Program-made: the position numbers and the translations under genes
In this document: one piece after another, positions 27,074 through 36,681 of the stretch
Position numbering within the stretch: the first letter of the stretch is position 1
How the letters are laid out: every line of letters starts with the position of its first letter
Assembly: GCA_031976175.1 (NCBI GenBank)
Contig: DALYLR010000001.1
Coordinates: forward strand, 1-64,000
Length of the DNA: 64,000 bases
From: DMER01 sp003451645
GTDB taxonomy: Bacteria; Pseudomonadota; Alphaproteobacteria; Micropepsales; Micropepsaceae
Direction of reading: 5' to 3'
Notes under the pieces: model-generated
What the model was told of the DNA's origin: nothing
What the model saw: the letters and a program-made list of their open reading frames with translations, nothing else
Databases searched by the model: none

Positions 27074-27985
27074 ATGGACCATATCCTGGGCAAGAGCCCC
27101 AATAGCGCGCAACCTGCCGACCTGATAAAAGATACGACTGCGCGCACTTTTGTGGCCGACGTCATCGAAGCCTCGCGCAATCAGCCCGTACTTGTCGACT
27201 TCTGGGCGCCATGGTGCGGACCATGCCGGCAGCTCACCCCGATCCTTGAAAAGGTCGTGAGGGAGGCCCGCGGCGCAGTGAAGCTTGTCAAAATCAATAT
27301 CGACGAGAACCAAGAGATTGCACGCCAGATGCGCGTACAATCGATCCCCGCGGTCTTTGCCTTCCAAGGCGGACAACCGGTCGATGGCTTCATGGGCGCC
27401 TTGCCGGAATCGGAAGTGCGGCGCTTTGTGCAGCGCTTGTCGGCGGGGGCCGGACCATCAGCTTCCGATGAGCTGCTTGCGATGGCCAAAGAGGCACTGG
27501 ACAAAGGCGAGCTGCAAATGGCTGCGCAGGCCTATGCGCAAGTGTTGCAGGAAGACTCACAGAACCCAGGGGCCCTTGCGGGTCTAGCACGGTGCTATTT
27601 GGCGTCAGGCGACGCAGAACGGGCGGAGCAGACACTGAAATTGGTTCCCCCGGAGCACCAAAACCATGAGGATGTAGTAAGCGCGCGAGCAGCGCTGAGT
27701 CTGTCGGCACAAGCGGTGGATCAAGCGGCCTTGCAAGGGCTGACTGCCAAGGTTTTGGCCGACCCTGCCGACAAGCAAGCCCGCCTTGACTTGGCCTCCG
27801 CCTTGGCCGCCGCAGGCGAACCAGGGCAAGCCATCGACCATTTGCTTGAGATCATCAAACAGGACCGAAATTGGAATGAAGCAGCGGCGCGCAAGCAGCT
27901 GCTCACTTTGTTTGAGGCTTTAGGCCCTGCGGACGTCTTGGTTTCGCAAGGACGGCGACGGCTCTCCGCGCTGCTCTTCGCATGA
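27074..27985 (+). CDS. cnoX: Thioredoxin-TPR protein CnoX (YbbN family)
   Basis: CnoX proteins combine a holdase chaperone with redox protection of substrates and pass them to GroEL or DnaK. The 303-residue protein has an N-terminal thioredoxin domain (about 20-125) with an intact WCGPC active site (C48, C51) and the cis-proline region VQSIPAVFAFQGG, then a TPR-like C-terminal half (about 135-300; AYAQVLQEDSQNPGALAGLA). An intact CGPC means it can act as a redox enzyme, as reported for the Caulobacter protein and unlike E. coli CnoX. It overlaps the next gene by four bases, heading a tight run of small genes. Confidence 0.9.
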   Translation: MDHILGKSPNSAQPADLIKDTTARTFVADVIEASRNQPVLVDFWAPWCGPCRQLTPILEKVVREARGAVKLVKINIDENQEIARQMRVQSIPAVFAFQGGQPVDGFMGALPESEVRRFVQRLSAGAGPSASDELLAMAKEALDKGELQMAAQAYAQVLQEDSQNPGALAGLARCYLASGDAERAEQTLKLVPPEHQNHEDVVSARAALSLSAQAVDQAALQGLTAKVLADPADKQARLDLASALAAAGEPGQAIDHLLEIIKQDRNWNEAAARKQLLTLFEALGPADVLVSQGRRRLSALLFA

Positions 27986-28617
27986 TGGACCGCCAGACCC
28001 GGCTGCCTGAGGTGTTGCCTCTGTTCCCGCTAGCAAAGGCGATCCTGTTGCCGCGAGCAGAAATGCCATTGAACATTTTCGAGCCGCGTTATCTGCAAAT
28101 GACAGAGGACTGTCTTCGTGGTCACCGCTATATCGGCATGATTCAGCCAAGGGACGCACAAGAGCCACCAGCCCTGCATCCTATCGGGTGCGCCGGACGG
28201 ATTACAGCTTGGTCCGAAACGGGCGATGGCCGGTTTCTGATCACTCTCACCGGGGTTAGCCGGTTCATTCTGGGCGAAGAATTGGCGTCCGTTGGTCCCT
28301 ACCGGCAGGCTCGCGTGCTCTATGACAGCTTTGCACAGGATCAGGACGCCTTAGAGGAGCCGCTCGGCCTGGATCGCGCGATCCTCTTCAAGGCCCTGCA
28401 AGCCTATCTCAAGCCCTTGAACATGGCGGCAGAATGGGAGCCACTGGCGAATGCTCCCGCAGAATCGCTCATCAACACGCTCACTATGCTTTGTCCGTTT
28501 GAGAGCCTGCAGAAGCAGGCGCTCCTCAGTGCGCCCAGCTTGGCCGAGCGCGCGCAGCTCCTGTTGGCATTGCTTGAGCGGGAAACGCCCGGCGCATCAG
28601 GCGCGCGGTTACAATAA
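27982..28617 (+). CDS. Lon N-terminal (LON substrate-binding) domain protein
   Basis: The 211-residue protein contains only the LON substrate-binding domain: LPLFPLAKAILLPRAEMPLNIFEPRYLQM near the start (quoted here as LPLFPLAKAILLPR and LNIFEPRYLQM), RYIGMIQP and GCAGRITAWSETGDGRFLI. There is no AAA+ ATPase or protease domain, so it is not Lon itself. Such stand-alone proteins are widespread; a role in protein quality control is guessed from the domain and from the adjacent cnoX. The start overlaps the cnoX stop (ATGATGG). Confidence 0.9.
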   Translation: MMDRQTRLPEVLPLFPLAKAILLPRAEMPLNIFEPRYLQMTEDCLRGHRYIGMIQPRDAQEPPALHPIGCAGRITAWSETGDGRFLITLTGVSRFILGEELASVGPYRQARVLYDSFAQDQDALEEPLGLDRAILFKALQAYLKPLNMAAEWEPLANAPAESLINTLTMLCPFESLQKQALLSAPSLAERAQLLLALLERETPGASGARLQ

Positions 28618-28629
28618 GAGGGTCACACC

Positions 28630-28857
28630 ATGAGCGATACTCCGAACCCAACCCCGAAACGCGCGGACCCCAAGCTCCTCGAAATCCTTGTGTGTCCGCT
28701 CAGCAAGAGCGTGCTGCACTATGATGAGGCGGCACAGGAATTGATCTCACGGACCTCGCGGCTCGCGTATCCGATCCGGGATGGGATTCCGATCATGCTT
28801 GCCGACGAGGCGCGCACCCTCAACGACGACGAGGCGGCGCGGCATGGTGGCGCATGA
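28630..28857 (+). CDS. Trm112/YcaR family small protein
   Basis: This 75-residue protein shows the UPF0434/Trm112 signature: [20 protein letters not shown], then [16 protein letters not shown]. Eukaryotic Trm112 activates several methyltransferases; bacterial members are small and less understood. Only one of the cysteines expected at a zinc site is present (VCPLSK), common in bacterial members. It starts 12 bases after the LON-domain gene and its stop overlaps the next start by four bases (28854-28857), so it belongs to the same operon. Confidence 0.9.
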   Translation: MSDTPNPTPKRADPKLLEILVCPLSKSVLHYDEAAQELISRTSRLAYPIRDGIPIMLADEARTLNDDEAARHGGA

Positions 28858-29222
28858 CGCCGCAGATTGTTGAGCCTTGGCCGACGGAGTTGCGGGTCAG
28901 AAAGGATGCGCGCTTGCTTGAAATCGCTTTTGACACCGGGGAGCAGTTCATCCTGCCTGCGGAGCTGTTGCGGGTCGAAAGCCCAAGCGCTGAGGTGCAA
29001 GGCCATGGTTCAGGCCAAAAGAAGATTGTCGCCGGGAAACGCATGATTGGGATCAAAGCGGCAGAGCCGGTTGGCCATTATGCCGTGCGGCTGATCTTTG
29101 ATGATGGGCATGACACGGGGCTTTTCACGTGGGCCTATCTTCATCGCTTGGGCCGCGAACAGGCGCGGATTTGGGGTGACTATTTGACGGCGCTGGAACG
29201 CCAAGGGCTGAGCCGGGGGTAG
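28854..29222 (+). CDS. DUF971 family protein (gamma-butyrobetaine hydroxylase-like N-terminal domain)
   Basis: The 122-residue product matches DUF971: [40 protein letters not shown] and the C-terminal [23 protein letters not shown]. The same fold forms the N-terminal zinc-binding part of gamma-butyrobetaine dioxygenase and is found next to iron-sulfur carrier (ApbC/Mrp) genes; an Fe-S link is therefore possible but not shown here. The ATG overlaps the Trm112 stop. It ends five bases before the next gene. Confidence 0.85.
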   Translation: MTPQIVEPWPTELRVRKDARLLEIAFDTGEQFILPAELLRVESPSAEVQGHGSGQKKIVAGKRMIGIKAAEPVGHYAVRLIFDDGHDTGLFTWAYLHRLGREQARIWGDYLTALERQGLSRG

Positions 29223-29227
29223 CGCCG

Positions 29228-29626
29228 ATGGAATTCCCTGAGTGGGCGTGGCCATTTGTTATCCTTATTGCGGCGCTTATCGCCTGGAAGATTTATGGTG
29301 GCCGTGTGTTGGCGGCTTTGGATGCGCAAGAGCAGAAGCGCTACGCTGATGATGCGCAGCTAATTGCGGATGCACGAAACCCGCGCGCCCACTTCAGGCG
29401 GTCCCTCGATGCCATCAATGAGCAAGTGGCGCCTGTTCTGTTGATCAAGACGGACACAGGCCGGGCTATCACGTGGGACGGCCAAACCTATGACAGTATC
29501 GAGGGTGCCGAGGACGCCCGCTGGCGTCATGTTATTGCGCAAGCCCGCAGTTTCTATGAGGGGCTCGACGAGGAGTTTGGATTGAGGCTAGCCGGCCCCG
29601 CACCCAGCACGGCCCGCGAAGCCTAA
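29228..29626 (+). CDS. Small membrane-anchored protein of unknown function
   Basis: I do not recognise the family. The 132-residue protein has one N-terminal transmembrane helix (about residues 7-24, WPFVILIAALIAWKIYGG), a basic and acidic helical stretch (ALDAQEQKRYADDAQLIADA), and a small C-terminal domain with WDGQTYDSIEGAEDARW. It probably sits in the inner membrane with the C-terminal part in the cytoplasm or periplasm. It begins five bases after the DUF971 stop and is the last gene of the cnoX run, convergent with ubiH. Confidence 0.7.
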   Translation: MEFPEWAWPFVILIAALIAWKIYGGRVLAALDAQEQKRYADDAQLIADARNPRAHFRRSLDAINEQVAPVLLIKTDTGRAITWDGQTYDSIEGAEDARWRHVIAQARSFYEGLDEEFGLRLAGPAPSTAREA

Positions 29627-29631
29627 TGCTC

Positions 29632-30885
29632 CTACAGGGCCTCGCCGCGTAAGAGTCGCGGTGCGTTGGTAATCTCACCGCCCGCCTGGCGCATGAAGAC
29701 GCGGCGCAAGGGCCCGATCTCGTTCACGATCCCCAAACCCAAGGTGCGTAGAGCGCGCAATGGCCCCCAATCGTTGGAAAAGAGGCGGTTCAGCACGTCC
29801 ATTCCCGCGGCCATGACCGTGTTGTCGAAAGCGCGCCACTTCTCGTAGCGCGCCAAGACAATCTCGCTGCCAGGGTCTTCGCCCGTCCGGAGCGCCTCGA
29901 CAATTACTTCGGCCAAAGCCGCCACATCGCGAAGTCCTAGGTTCAAGCCCTGGCCCGCAATGGGGTGGATCACATGGGCTGCATCGCCGACCAGCGCAAA
30001 GCGTGGCGCGATGTAACGCGATGCCATCTGCAGGCCGATTGGGTAGGACCAGCGAGGCCCCTTGACCGCTATCACGCCCCAATGGTCGCCAAAGCGCTTG
30101 GCAACTTCGCGGCAGAAGTCTTTATCGGCTAGGGCCAAGAAGGCTGGTGCAGCGTCACTGCGTTCGGTCCAAACGATTGAGCTGCGGTTGCCGGGCAACG
30201 GGAGAAGTGCAAAGGGGCCTGAGGGCAAGAACAGCTCATGCGCGACGCCGTCGTGAGGACGTTCGTGGTGCACCGTCGCGACGATGCCCGTCTGTTGGTA
30301 GCTCCATTTGGTCAGGCGGATATTGTTTTGGTCCCGCAAGGGGCTGTCGCGGCCTTGGGCAGAGACACAAAGACGGGCGCGGACTTGCCCGCCGTCCTTC
30401 AAGGTCAGCACGGTCTCGCGGGGACCGGCAGAGCAGCTCTCGACATGAACCGGCGCAAGAATGCGAAGACCTGATACTCGCGCTGCCTCATGCAAAGCGA
30501 AGCGGATATGGCGGTTTTCAATCATCTCGCCCAGCGGGGTCTGTCCAATTTCCGCATGGTCAAAATGGAGAAAGACCGGGGCCGCTCCTCCGCCTATGCC
30601 GACCCGGCCGTCCGAGACCATGATCTGATTGATGGGTTGCGTGTGACCGGTCAAAGCGCCGTCTAGCCCAAGCGTCGAGAACAGCCGCCTGCTCGCCAAG
30701 GCAATTGCACTTGCGCGGCCGTCAAATTCAGGCTCTAGCGCCTCGGATGGTTCGGCGATGTCGAGAACAATCGCGTCCACGCCGCTCCGGACAAGCGAAA
30801 GCCCCAGCGTCAGGCCGACCAAGCCGCCGCCCACAATCGCAACATCTGTTTTCAGTGTTTCTGTCACAGCTCTGTCCCATCGCAC
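29632..30885 (-). CDS. UbiH/UbiF/VisC/COQ6 family FAD-dependent monooxygenase
   Basis: The enzyme is likely a ring hydroxylase of ubiquinone biosynthesis. The 417-residue protein has the FAD-binding motif VAIVGGGLVGLTLGLSLVRSG (quoted as GGGLVGLTLG, residues 19-28), the DGRASAIALASRR segment, DG motif region RLCVSAQGRDSPLR, and the strongly conserved GDAAHVIHPIAGQGLNLGLRD. Which ring position it hydroxylates cannot be told from sequence. The start is GTG 30885 or GTG 30867 (VTETLKTDVAI). It is divergent from glnK across 254 bases and convergent with the cnoX operon. Confidence 0.9.
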   Translation of the reverse strand: MRWDRAVTETLKTDVAIVGGGLVGLTLGLSLVRSGVDAIVLDIAEPSEALEPEFDGRASAIALASRRLFSTLGLDGALTGHTQPINQIMVSDGRVGIGGGAAPVFLHFDHAEIGQTPLGEMIENRHIRFALHEAARVSGLRILAPVHVESCSAGPRETVLTLKDGGQVRARLCVSAQGRDSPLRDQNNIRLTKWSYQQTGIVATVHHERPHDGVAHELFLPSGPFALLPLPGNRSSIVWTERSDAAPAFLALADKDFCREVAKRFGDHWGVIAVKGPRWSYPIGLQMASRYIAPRFALVGDAAHVIHPIAGQGLNLGLRDVAALAEVIVEALRTGEDPGSEIVLARYEKWRAFDNTVMAAGMDVLNRLFSNDWGPLRALRTLGLGIVNEIGPLRRVFMRQAGGEITNAPRLLRGEAL

Positions 30886-31076
30886 TTGCAGTTACCAAGA
30901 TGGGGCCGGGTTTCTGGAAACTCCAGTGGGTGCCTGCAATTGCCGCAGGACCGCCTGCGCCTAAAGAGCAAGCATATTTTCGATTTTGCCTAAATTTTGA
31001 GCGGGGCCTTTTGCTGGCGAATCGCGTACTTAGGAATCCCTTAACAAATTCAAGTGCTTCGCCCGCCATGCGGTTT

Positions 31077-31092
31077 CGGCATGATTCTTGTT
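31077..31092 (+). promoter_or_regulatory. Sigma-54 promoter of glnK-amtB
   Basis: CGGCATGATTCTTGTT fits the -24/-12 consensus TGGCACG-N4-TTGCT with the invariant GG and correct spacing; TTGT in place of TTGC is the main departure at -12. It lies 48 bases before the glnK ATG, as expected for nitrogen-regulated glnK-amtB operons controlled by NtrC. Confidence 0.7.
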
Positions 31093-31094
31093 AA

Positions 31095-31478
<384 letters not shown>

Positions 31479-31526
31479 TTCCGGCCCTTCTTTGCATTCC
31501 CCTCACGATCTCACATCGAGGACACT

Positions 31527-32984
31527 ATGACGTATATGACACTCATGAAGCACGTTGCCTGCTTGCTTGTATTTGCCGCCAGCCTCGGTCTTGCGGCAAC
31601 AGCACCAGCGGGCGAACCGTTTACCATCGCGCAAGCGGAGACGACGCCTGCTACGCCCCCTGCGACGGAGGCAGCGCCCGCGCCAGCTGAAGCACCTACG
31701 GCTGCCCCGGTGGAGACCCATTCGACCGCACCTGCCATGGCCCCTCATGCCAAGCCTTTGGAGCTCAATTCGGGCGATACAGCATGGATGCTAACGTCCA
31801 CAGCGCTCGTGCTGATGATGACAGTGCCGGGGCTGGCCCTGTTCTATTCGGGAATGGTCCGTAAGAAGAATATTCTTGCGACCGCCGCGCAAAGCTTTGC
31901 GATCACCGCGCTCGTGACCGTGCTCTGGATGGTCATCGGTTATTCGCTGGCCTTCACCAATGGTGGCGGTGCACACGCATTCATTGGCGGATTAGACCGG
32001 GTCATGCTGAGCGGAATGGGTGTTGAGGTCGCCCACAGTTTGGCAGGCACGATCCCTGAATCCGTCTATATGACTTATCAGATGACGTTCGCGATCATCA
32101 CGCCAGCCCTCATTTGCGGCGCCTTTGCCGACCGCATGAAATTCTCAGCCATGATGCTATTCATGGGCATATGGTTGTTGGTCGTCTATGCGCCGGTTGC
32201 CCACTGGGTGTGGGGCGGCGGGTTCTTAGGGAGCAAAGGGGTCCTCGACTTCGCGGGGGGCACCGTCGTGCATTTCAACGCGGGTGTTGCAGGTCTTGTG
32301 TGTGCGATGGTCCTGGGCAAGCGGGTCGGCTATGGCACTGACAATATGGCCCCGCATAATCTGCTCTATTGCTTGATTGGGGCCTCGCTCCTGTGGGTGG
32401 GCTGGTTTGGTTTCAATGGCGGATCGGCCGTCGCGTCGAATGGCCTTGCAGGCATGGCGATTGCCAACACGCAGATTGCGACTGCCGCCGCGGCTTTGTC
32501 GTGGCTCGCGGCCGAATGGGCGATCCAAGGAAAGCCATCCGTGCTCGGAATGGTGTCAGGCGCCGTTGGCGGGTTGGTGGCGATTACACCTGCTGCAGGC
32601 TTTGTCGCCCCAGACGGGGCGCTCTATATCGGGTTGCTGTCCGGTATCATGTGCTATCTGGGCGCCGTGTGGCTGAAGCGTGCTTTGGGCTATGATGACT
32701 CACTCGATGCGTTTGGTGTGCATGGGATCGGTGGCGCCACTGGTGCGATCCTGACGGGCGTCTTTGCACTGCCAGCGATCAATTCACTGGGCGCGGGGCT
32801 GATTGCTGGCAATCCGGGTCAGGTGTTGGTGCAGATCGAAGGCCTGCTTTACAGCGGTGTTTATTGTGCGGCTGCGACGTTCATCATTCTGATGGGGCTG
32901 AACTATTCGATCGGTCTGCGCGTCAGCCGCGAGGAAGAGGTCGAGGGCCTCGATATCACGCAGCACGGTGAGACGATCCGCTAA
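31527..32984 (+). CDS. amtB: Ammonium transporter AmtB
   Basis: AmtB conducts ammonium into the cell and is blocked by GlnK. The 485-residue precursor has a signal peptide (to about residue 29), then an unusual Ala/Pro/Thr-rich linker of about 45 residues, then 11 transmembrane segments beginning LNSGDTAWMLTSTALVLMM. The pore twin histidines are H249 (GGTVVHFNAG) and H399 (FGVHGIGGATG). FYSGMVRKKNILAT and WVGWFGFNGGSA are family motifs. The long Pro/Ala linker before the first membrane helix is typical of alphaproteobacterial forms. It is cotranscribed with glnK and followed by a strong terminator. Confidence 0.97.
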   Translation: MTYMTLMKHVACLLVFAASLGLAATAPAGEPFTIAQAETTPATPPATEAAPAPAEAPTAAPVETHSTAPAMAPHAKPLELNSGDTAWMLTSTALVLMMTVPGLALFYSGMVRKKNILATAAQSFAITALVTVLWMVIGYSLAFTNGGGAHAFIGGLDRVMLSGMGVEVAHSLAGTIPESVYMTYQMTFAIITPALICGAFADRMKFSAMMLFMGIWLLVVYAPVAHWVWGGGFLGSKGVLDFAGGTVVHFNAGVAGLVCAMVLGKRVGYGTDNMAPHNLLYCLIGASLLWVGWFGFNGGSAVASNGLAGMAIANTQIATAAAALSWLAAEWAIQGKPSVLGMVSGAVGGLVAITPAAGFVAPDGALYIGLLSGIMCYLGAVWLKRALGYDDSLDAFGVHGIGGATGAILTGVFALPAINSLGAGLIAGNPGQVLVQIEGLLYSGVYCAAATFIILMGLNYSIGLRVSREEEVEGLDITQHGETIR

Positions 32985-33014
32985 GGCTCGTCTTTTACCC
33001 CGCTCCAAGTGCGT

Positions 33015-33050
33015 CAAGACCCGGCCGCACCGCGCGCCGGGTCTTGTTTT
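33015..33050 (+). terminator. Intrinsic terminator after glnK-amtB
   Basis: An 11-bp perfect stem, CAAGACCCGGC (33015-33025) with GCCGGGTCTTG (33036-33046), is followed by TTTT. It sits 31 bases after the amtB stop and separates the nitrogen operon from the FecR-containing cluster. Confidence 0.9.
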
Positions 33051-33188
33051 GTCAGCTTGTCTTTATGGTTCCTTAACCACTGCTTTGCATTGCAACAGTT
33101 TCGCGCCTTGAGTTTACGCACGCTTAGCCAAGCTATGTGCAGACTGCCACCCGGCTCGATCTAGTGGCCCAGTGGAGGCGCGTGCGCC

Positions 33189-34841
33189 ATGCAGACAAAA
33201 GTTCAGTTGCTCGTGCTTGCCCTCGCCATGTTTTTTGGGCTGGTGGTGCCTGCGCAGGCGCAAGACCAGAAGGACAGCTCTGCCGCGTCTGGATGGACCG
33301 TTGTGCAAATTGTGGGCGACGTGCAGCTCGAAGGTCAGGGACTAACCAAGGTCGCCGTTTCACCCTCTCAGTCCATCCCAGGCGGAACCACGATCGTCAC
33401 CGGCGAGACGGGACGCGCGATCCTGCTGCGCGGGCGGGAGACCGTCGTGCTGTCGCCCTCAAGCCGCTTGACCTTGCCCAAGGAGGGCGAGGCGGGCTTG
33501 AACCGGGCGCATCAGCATTCAGGCTCAGTGCTGTTCAAGGTTGGCAAGAAACCGCAAGCCCATTTCACGGTCGACACGCCCTATCTGGCCGCTGTCGTTA
33601 AGGGTACGACCTTTACAGTGTCGGTGACGGCGGCAGGCGCCTCTGTGCATGTGCAAGAAGGCGCGGTTGAAGTTCAGAACCTGTCCAAGACGCAAGCGAT
33701 CCTCACGCGCGCAGGCCAGGTAAGCAGCGTCTTTGCGAATGCTCTCGAAGACGTCTTTGTCTCTGGAGTGCCGCGCGTTATCAGAAATGATTATGGGACC
33801 TGGAACAGTGTGACGGACGTCTTCACGCCGCGCGAGTACGACATGAAGAACACCGTGGAATACCGCAATAGGATGGAGTTTAGCGTTGCTTCGCGCGATG
33901 CCCTTGAACTTCGACCTGGGCAGTTCAAGCGATCTTCGGGTCGTGGAGATAAACCTGAACCAAATAGCGTGGTGCTGGTTGCAGCAAGCAAGATTGAAAC
34001 TGCGCCTGTCCAAAGGGTAAGTACCTCCGATCTAACCGCAAAACAGAAGCCGCGCAAAGAAGAGCTCGGGACCGAGAAATCGAACCCAAAGAAAGCCAGC
34101 GAACCTTTAGAAGCTGAAAAGCCTGTGCCCGGGAAAGCAATGCCAAAGCCCGAAAGTGCGGCGTGGTCGGTCATTCAAGCAAAAGGTTCCGTCCGGGTTG
34201 ATGGTTTCGCCTATAAGGTTGGCGATGCCGCTGCGGTCCGCACTTTGCAGCCGGGCGCGAAAGTGCAAACCGGTGAAGATGGCTATTTGGTGCTGGAGCG
34301 ACGGAATAAACAGTTTTCTGTCGTACCCAACAGCGTCGCCATTCTTCCTGACCTCGCTGATGATGACGATGACCGAACCGTGTTGGTTTCAGCTAGCGCA
34401 GCGAACAGGTCGCCGGAAAATGCCTCGCCGAAGGAATTTGGCGCGGGCCTCGATGCCTTCAGCGGATTCAAGAGCAATGCCGATCCGGCGGGTTCCGGGC
34501 GCGAGTCATTGCAAGACATGCGGTATCAAAGCACCAAACCAACGACCAATGCCCCTGTAAGCAAAGCTGCACGTGCTCAGGAGGAGCCTGAGAAAAAAAC
34601 TACGGTGCAGTCGACCAAGAAGCCCCTTCTGCCTAAGGTGTCTCCGGAGAAAGCGGAAGAAGCGAAAGAACAAGTCATCGGCAGCGTCACGTTGATCCTC
34701 TATGCGATCACTGCCGTGTTGGTATTGTTCTTTGGAGCGCAGTTCGCGATGAAGCGCTACCGCAATCGCTTGGTGCAAGCGGCGCAAGATCCAGCCGCGG
34801 TTCGCCTGCGGGCCATTGGCGGCGGGCAAGCGAACGAATAA
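33189..34841 (+). CDS. Secreted FecR-domain protein with second FecR-like module and C-terminal membrane helix
   Basis: The 550-residue protein starts with a signal peptide (cut near AQAQ, residue 25). A FecR domain covers about 36-190: WTVVQIVGDVQLEGQG, IVTGETGRAILLRG, and the hallmark FTVDTPYLAAVVKGTTF. After a Lys/Pro/Glu-rich linker (about 240-320) comes a shorter FecR-like repeat (about 322-400; SVIQAKGSVRVDG). A transmembrane helix near 500-522 (LILYAITAVLVLFFGAQF) and a basic tail suggest anchoring in the inner membrane with FecR domains in the periplasm. It lacks the N-terminal anti-sigma domain of classical FecR, so its partner is unknown. It is paralogous to the FecR gene at 36.7 kb and convergent with the TpsB gene, only five bases away. 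Confidence 0.85.
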   Translation: MQTKVQLLVLALAMFFGLVVPAQAQDQKDSSAASGWTVVQIVGDVQLEGQGLTKVAVSPSQSIPGGTTIVTGETGRAILLRGRETVVLSPSSRLTLPKEGEAGLNRAHQHSGSVLFKVGKKPQAHFTVDTPYLAAVVKGTTFTVSVTAAGASVHVQEGAVEVQNLSKTQAILTRAGQVSSVFANALEDVFVSGVPRVIRNDYGTWNSVTDVFTPREYDMKNTVEYRNRMEFSVASRDALELRPGQFKRSSGRGDKPEPNSVVLVAASKIETAPVQRVSTSDLTAKQKPRKEELGTEKSNPKKASEPLEAEKPVPGKAMPKPESAAWSVIQAKGSVRVDGFAYKVGDAAAVRTLQPGAKVQTGEDGYLVLERRNKQFSVVPNSVAILPDLADDDDDRTVLVSASAANRSPENASPKEFGAGLDAFSGFKSNADPAGSGRESLQDMRYQSTKPTTNAPVSKAARAQEEPEKKTTVQSTKKPLLPKVSPEKAEEAKEQVIGSVTLILYAITAVLVLFFGAQFAMKRYRNRLVQAAQDPAAVRLRAIGGGQANE

Positions 34842-34846
34842 TGGCG

Positions 34847-36508
34847 TCAGAAGGCGAAGGTGGCCGACGCGAAGAGACGCGGATCAAGGTCGCCTTGCCC
34901 ATCGGGAATGCGGGTCAAGGGTTTGGCCCACTCCAGATTTGCCGTGAGGTGGTCATCCAAACCAGCACGCACGCCCAACCCTGCAGAGGCCAGGGTATCG
35001 GGCTCACCCTCCCCGCCCCTGGTCCACGTGGCGGCGCTATCAGCAAAAGCATAGAGTTCAACGTGTTTCACAAGCGCGTCTGCCTTGATGAGATGGCGCA
35101 GCTCGATCTGACCCGCGAGGCCCGTTTCGCCTGCGATCTCGCTGTAGTCATAGGCGCGGCCCCATCGCGCGCCGCCAAAATAGATTTGCTCACCATCGGG
35201 CAAGTTGTCTTCTGAGTACTGGCCCCTCATAGCCGCATAGACCTTTAAGGCCCCGCCCAAGGGCTGAAGGTGGGAGGCAGTGACTGCAAACTTGGTGAAG
35301 GCGGCGCCGTCGTCAGGATTTGCGAGCGGGCTGCCAGGCCTGTGTTTGAAGGCATCGCGGCCCACGGAGACCGTGGCCGACGCACTCGTTACCGCCCCCT
35401 CGTCCAAGACCAAGCGCGTGTTCAAGCCCGCGCGCAGAATGGATAGCTCATCCTTGCTGTCGAGACGGCCGTCATCCTTATCCCATTCGTTTGCCTGCAG
35501 CAGCTCCACATTGACCCAAAGGGACGCGGCCGATGTGCGAATGAAGGGATGTTTCAGGCCAAGGCCCAATTCGTAGCTCTCAGACTCGCGGCGGCCGGAC
35601 CGGCCAAAAACGCCGTTGTTCGATTGCGCGGTAGAGCCTGTCACTTCGACCATGGTGCCGCGAAGCCCAAGAGGAGCGCTGACACTGAGTTCCGCAAATT
35701 TCTTGCGGTCCGGGTGATCGAGGCTCGTGTAGGCGGCCAGGGCGATTTCAGTGCCCGTCCCAAAGAGGCCATTGACGGAAACCTCGCCACTCACCTGCCG
35801 GTCCTGCTCCGATCCGTCGCGGTTGTCCACATAGACCTGACCTTCGACCAGGTCCTCTTCGATCTTAATAATCAGGCGAAAGACGCCCGGCCGGTCCGCA
35901 ACTGGAACCACGCTCGAATCGATCACGCGAAGGCCGGGCAGGTCACCGATCGTTAGAAGTGCCTGTTGCATTGCGCGGCGAGTGGCCGGTTCACCGGAGA
36001 GCAGCTCCCAGAAGTAAGGTTCTAGGTCCTCAGCGAGGTGTTTCTCATCACCCTCAACTTCGATTGCGGCAATGATCCCCTCCTCCACCGTCACCTGAAG
36101 CACGCCCTTCGACGCATCTTGCGGCGGTATCACTGCGCGGGCCCAAACAAAACCACGCGCGCGATAATGATCCGTCAGATCTTTTGCGAGGCTGCCCAAG
36201 TCTTCGCGGTTGAGATCACGGCCGAGATAGGGTGCCGCTACCGCCTGGAGTTCGGTGTCGGCAATGACCGTGGCGTGCGTGAAAGTGATCTTGGTTGGCC
36301 GGGCCAACACGACAGAGATTTCCGCCGCCGTTTGGTCGGTCGAGGCGGTGACCTTCTCCGTTGTTTTGGGCGCAAGCGCCTTTGGCGAACCCGAGGGCAG
36401 CCTTTCGCGTAACTGAGACGCTGAGTCTTGGCCCGCCGCATTGGTGATGCAGGCAGCTGCGATCATCAGGGTCAGGAGAAATATCCTACGCGGTCCGTGC
36501 TTGGCCAT
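34847..36508 (-). CDS. ShlB/FhaC/HecB-type two-partner secretion transporter (TpsB)
   Basis: The 553-residue precursor has a signal peptide (to about residue 27), a low-complexity linker, and two POTRA-like domains: about 70-145 (ITFTHATVIADTELQAVA, GFVWARAVIPPQD, VLQVTVEEG) and about 145-225. The C-terminal half is a beta-barrel with GGARWGRAYDYSEIAGETG, corresponding to the conserved RG[FY] plug-loop region, and a terminal ATFAF ending in Phe. By family it exports a large TpsA adhesin or enzyme across the outer membrane. No TpsA with a haemagglutination-activity domain is present in the window, so the substrate lies elsewhere or is unconventional. It is divergent from the second FecR gene over 173 bases. 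Confidence 0.87.
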   Translation of the reverse strand: MAKHGPRRIFLLTLMIAAACITNAAGQDSASQLRERLPSGSPKALAPKTTEKVTASTDQTAAEISVVLARPTKITFTHATVIADTELQAVAAPYLGRDLNREDLGSLAKDLTDHYRARGFVWARAVIPPQDASKGVLQVTVEEGIIAAIEVEGDEKHLAEDLEPYFWELLSGEPATRRAMQQALLTIGDLPGLRVIDSSVVPVADRPGVFRLIIKIEEDLVEGQVYVDNRDGSEQDRQVSGEVSVNGLFGTGTEIALAAYTSLDHPDRKKFAELSVSAPLGLRGTMVEVTGSTAQSNNGVFGRSGRRESESYELGLGLKHPFIRTSAASLWVNVELLQANEWDKDDGRLDSKDELSILRAGLNTRLVLDEGAVTSASATVSVGRDAFKHRPGSPLANPDDGAAFTKFAVTASHLQPLGGALKVYAAMRGQYSEDNLPDGEQIYFGGARWGRAYDYSEIAGETGLAGQIELRHLIKADALVKHVELYAFADSAATWTRGGEGEPDTLASAGLGVRAGLDDHLTANLEWAKPLTRIPDGQGDLDPRLFASATFAF

Positions 36509-36681
36509 GAGGCGCGATTTTCCATTCTCAAATCACGCGCAGGTACGCATTCTCAAGGTTTCCCAATTCTTAACTTCGCCGAGGCCCGGACCAATCGGCG
36601 CGTTAACCGCCTTCCTTTACGCGGCCTAGATGTTCACAAGACACACTGGGGCGAGTTGGTCCTTTGCGAGCAGGTGATGAC

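Noticed and set aside
30921..30950. Possible NtrC site near TGCCTGCAATTGCCGCA before glnK
   Set aside because: The dyad is centred on AATT but does not match TGCACC-N5-GGTGCA well enough.
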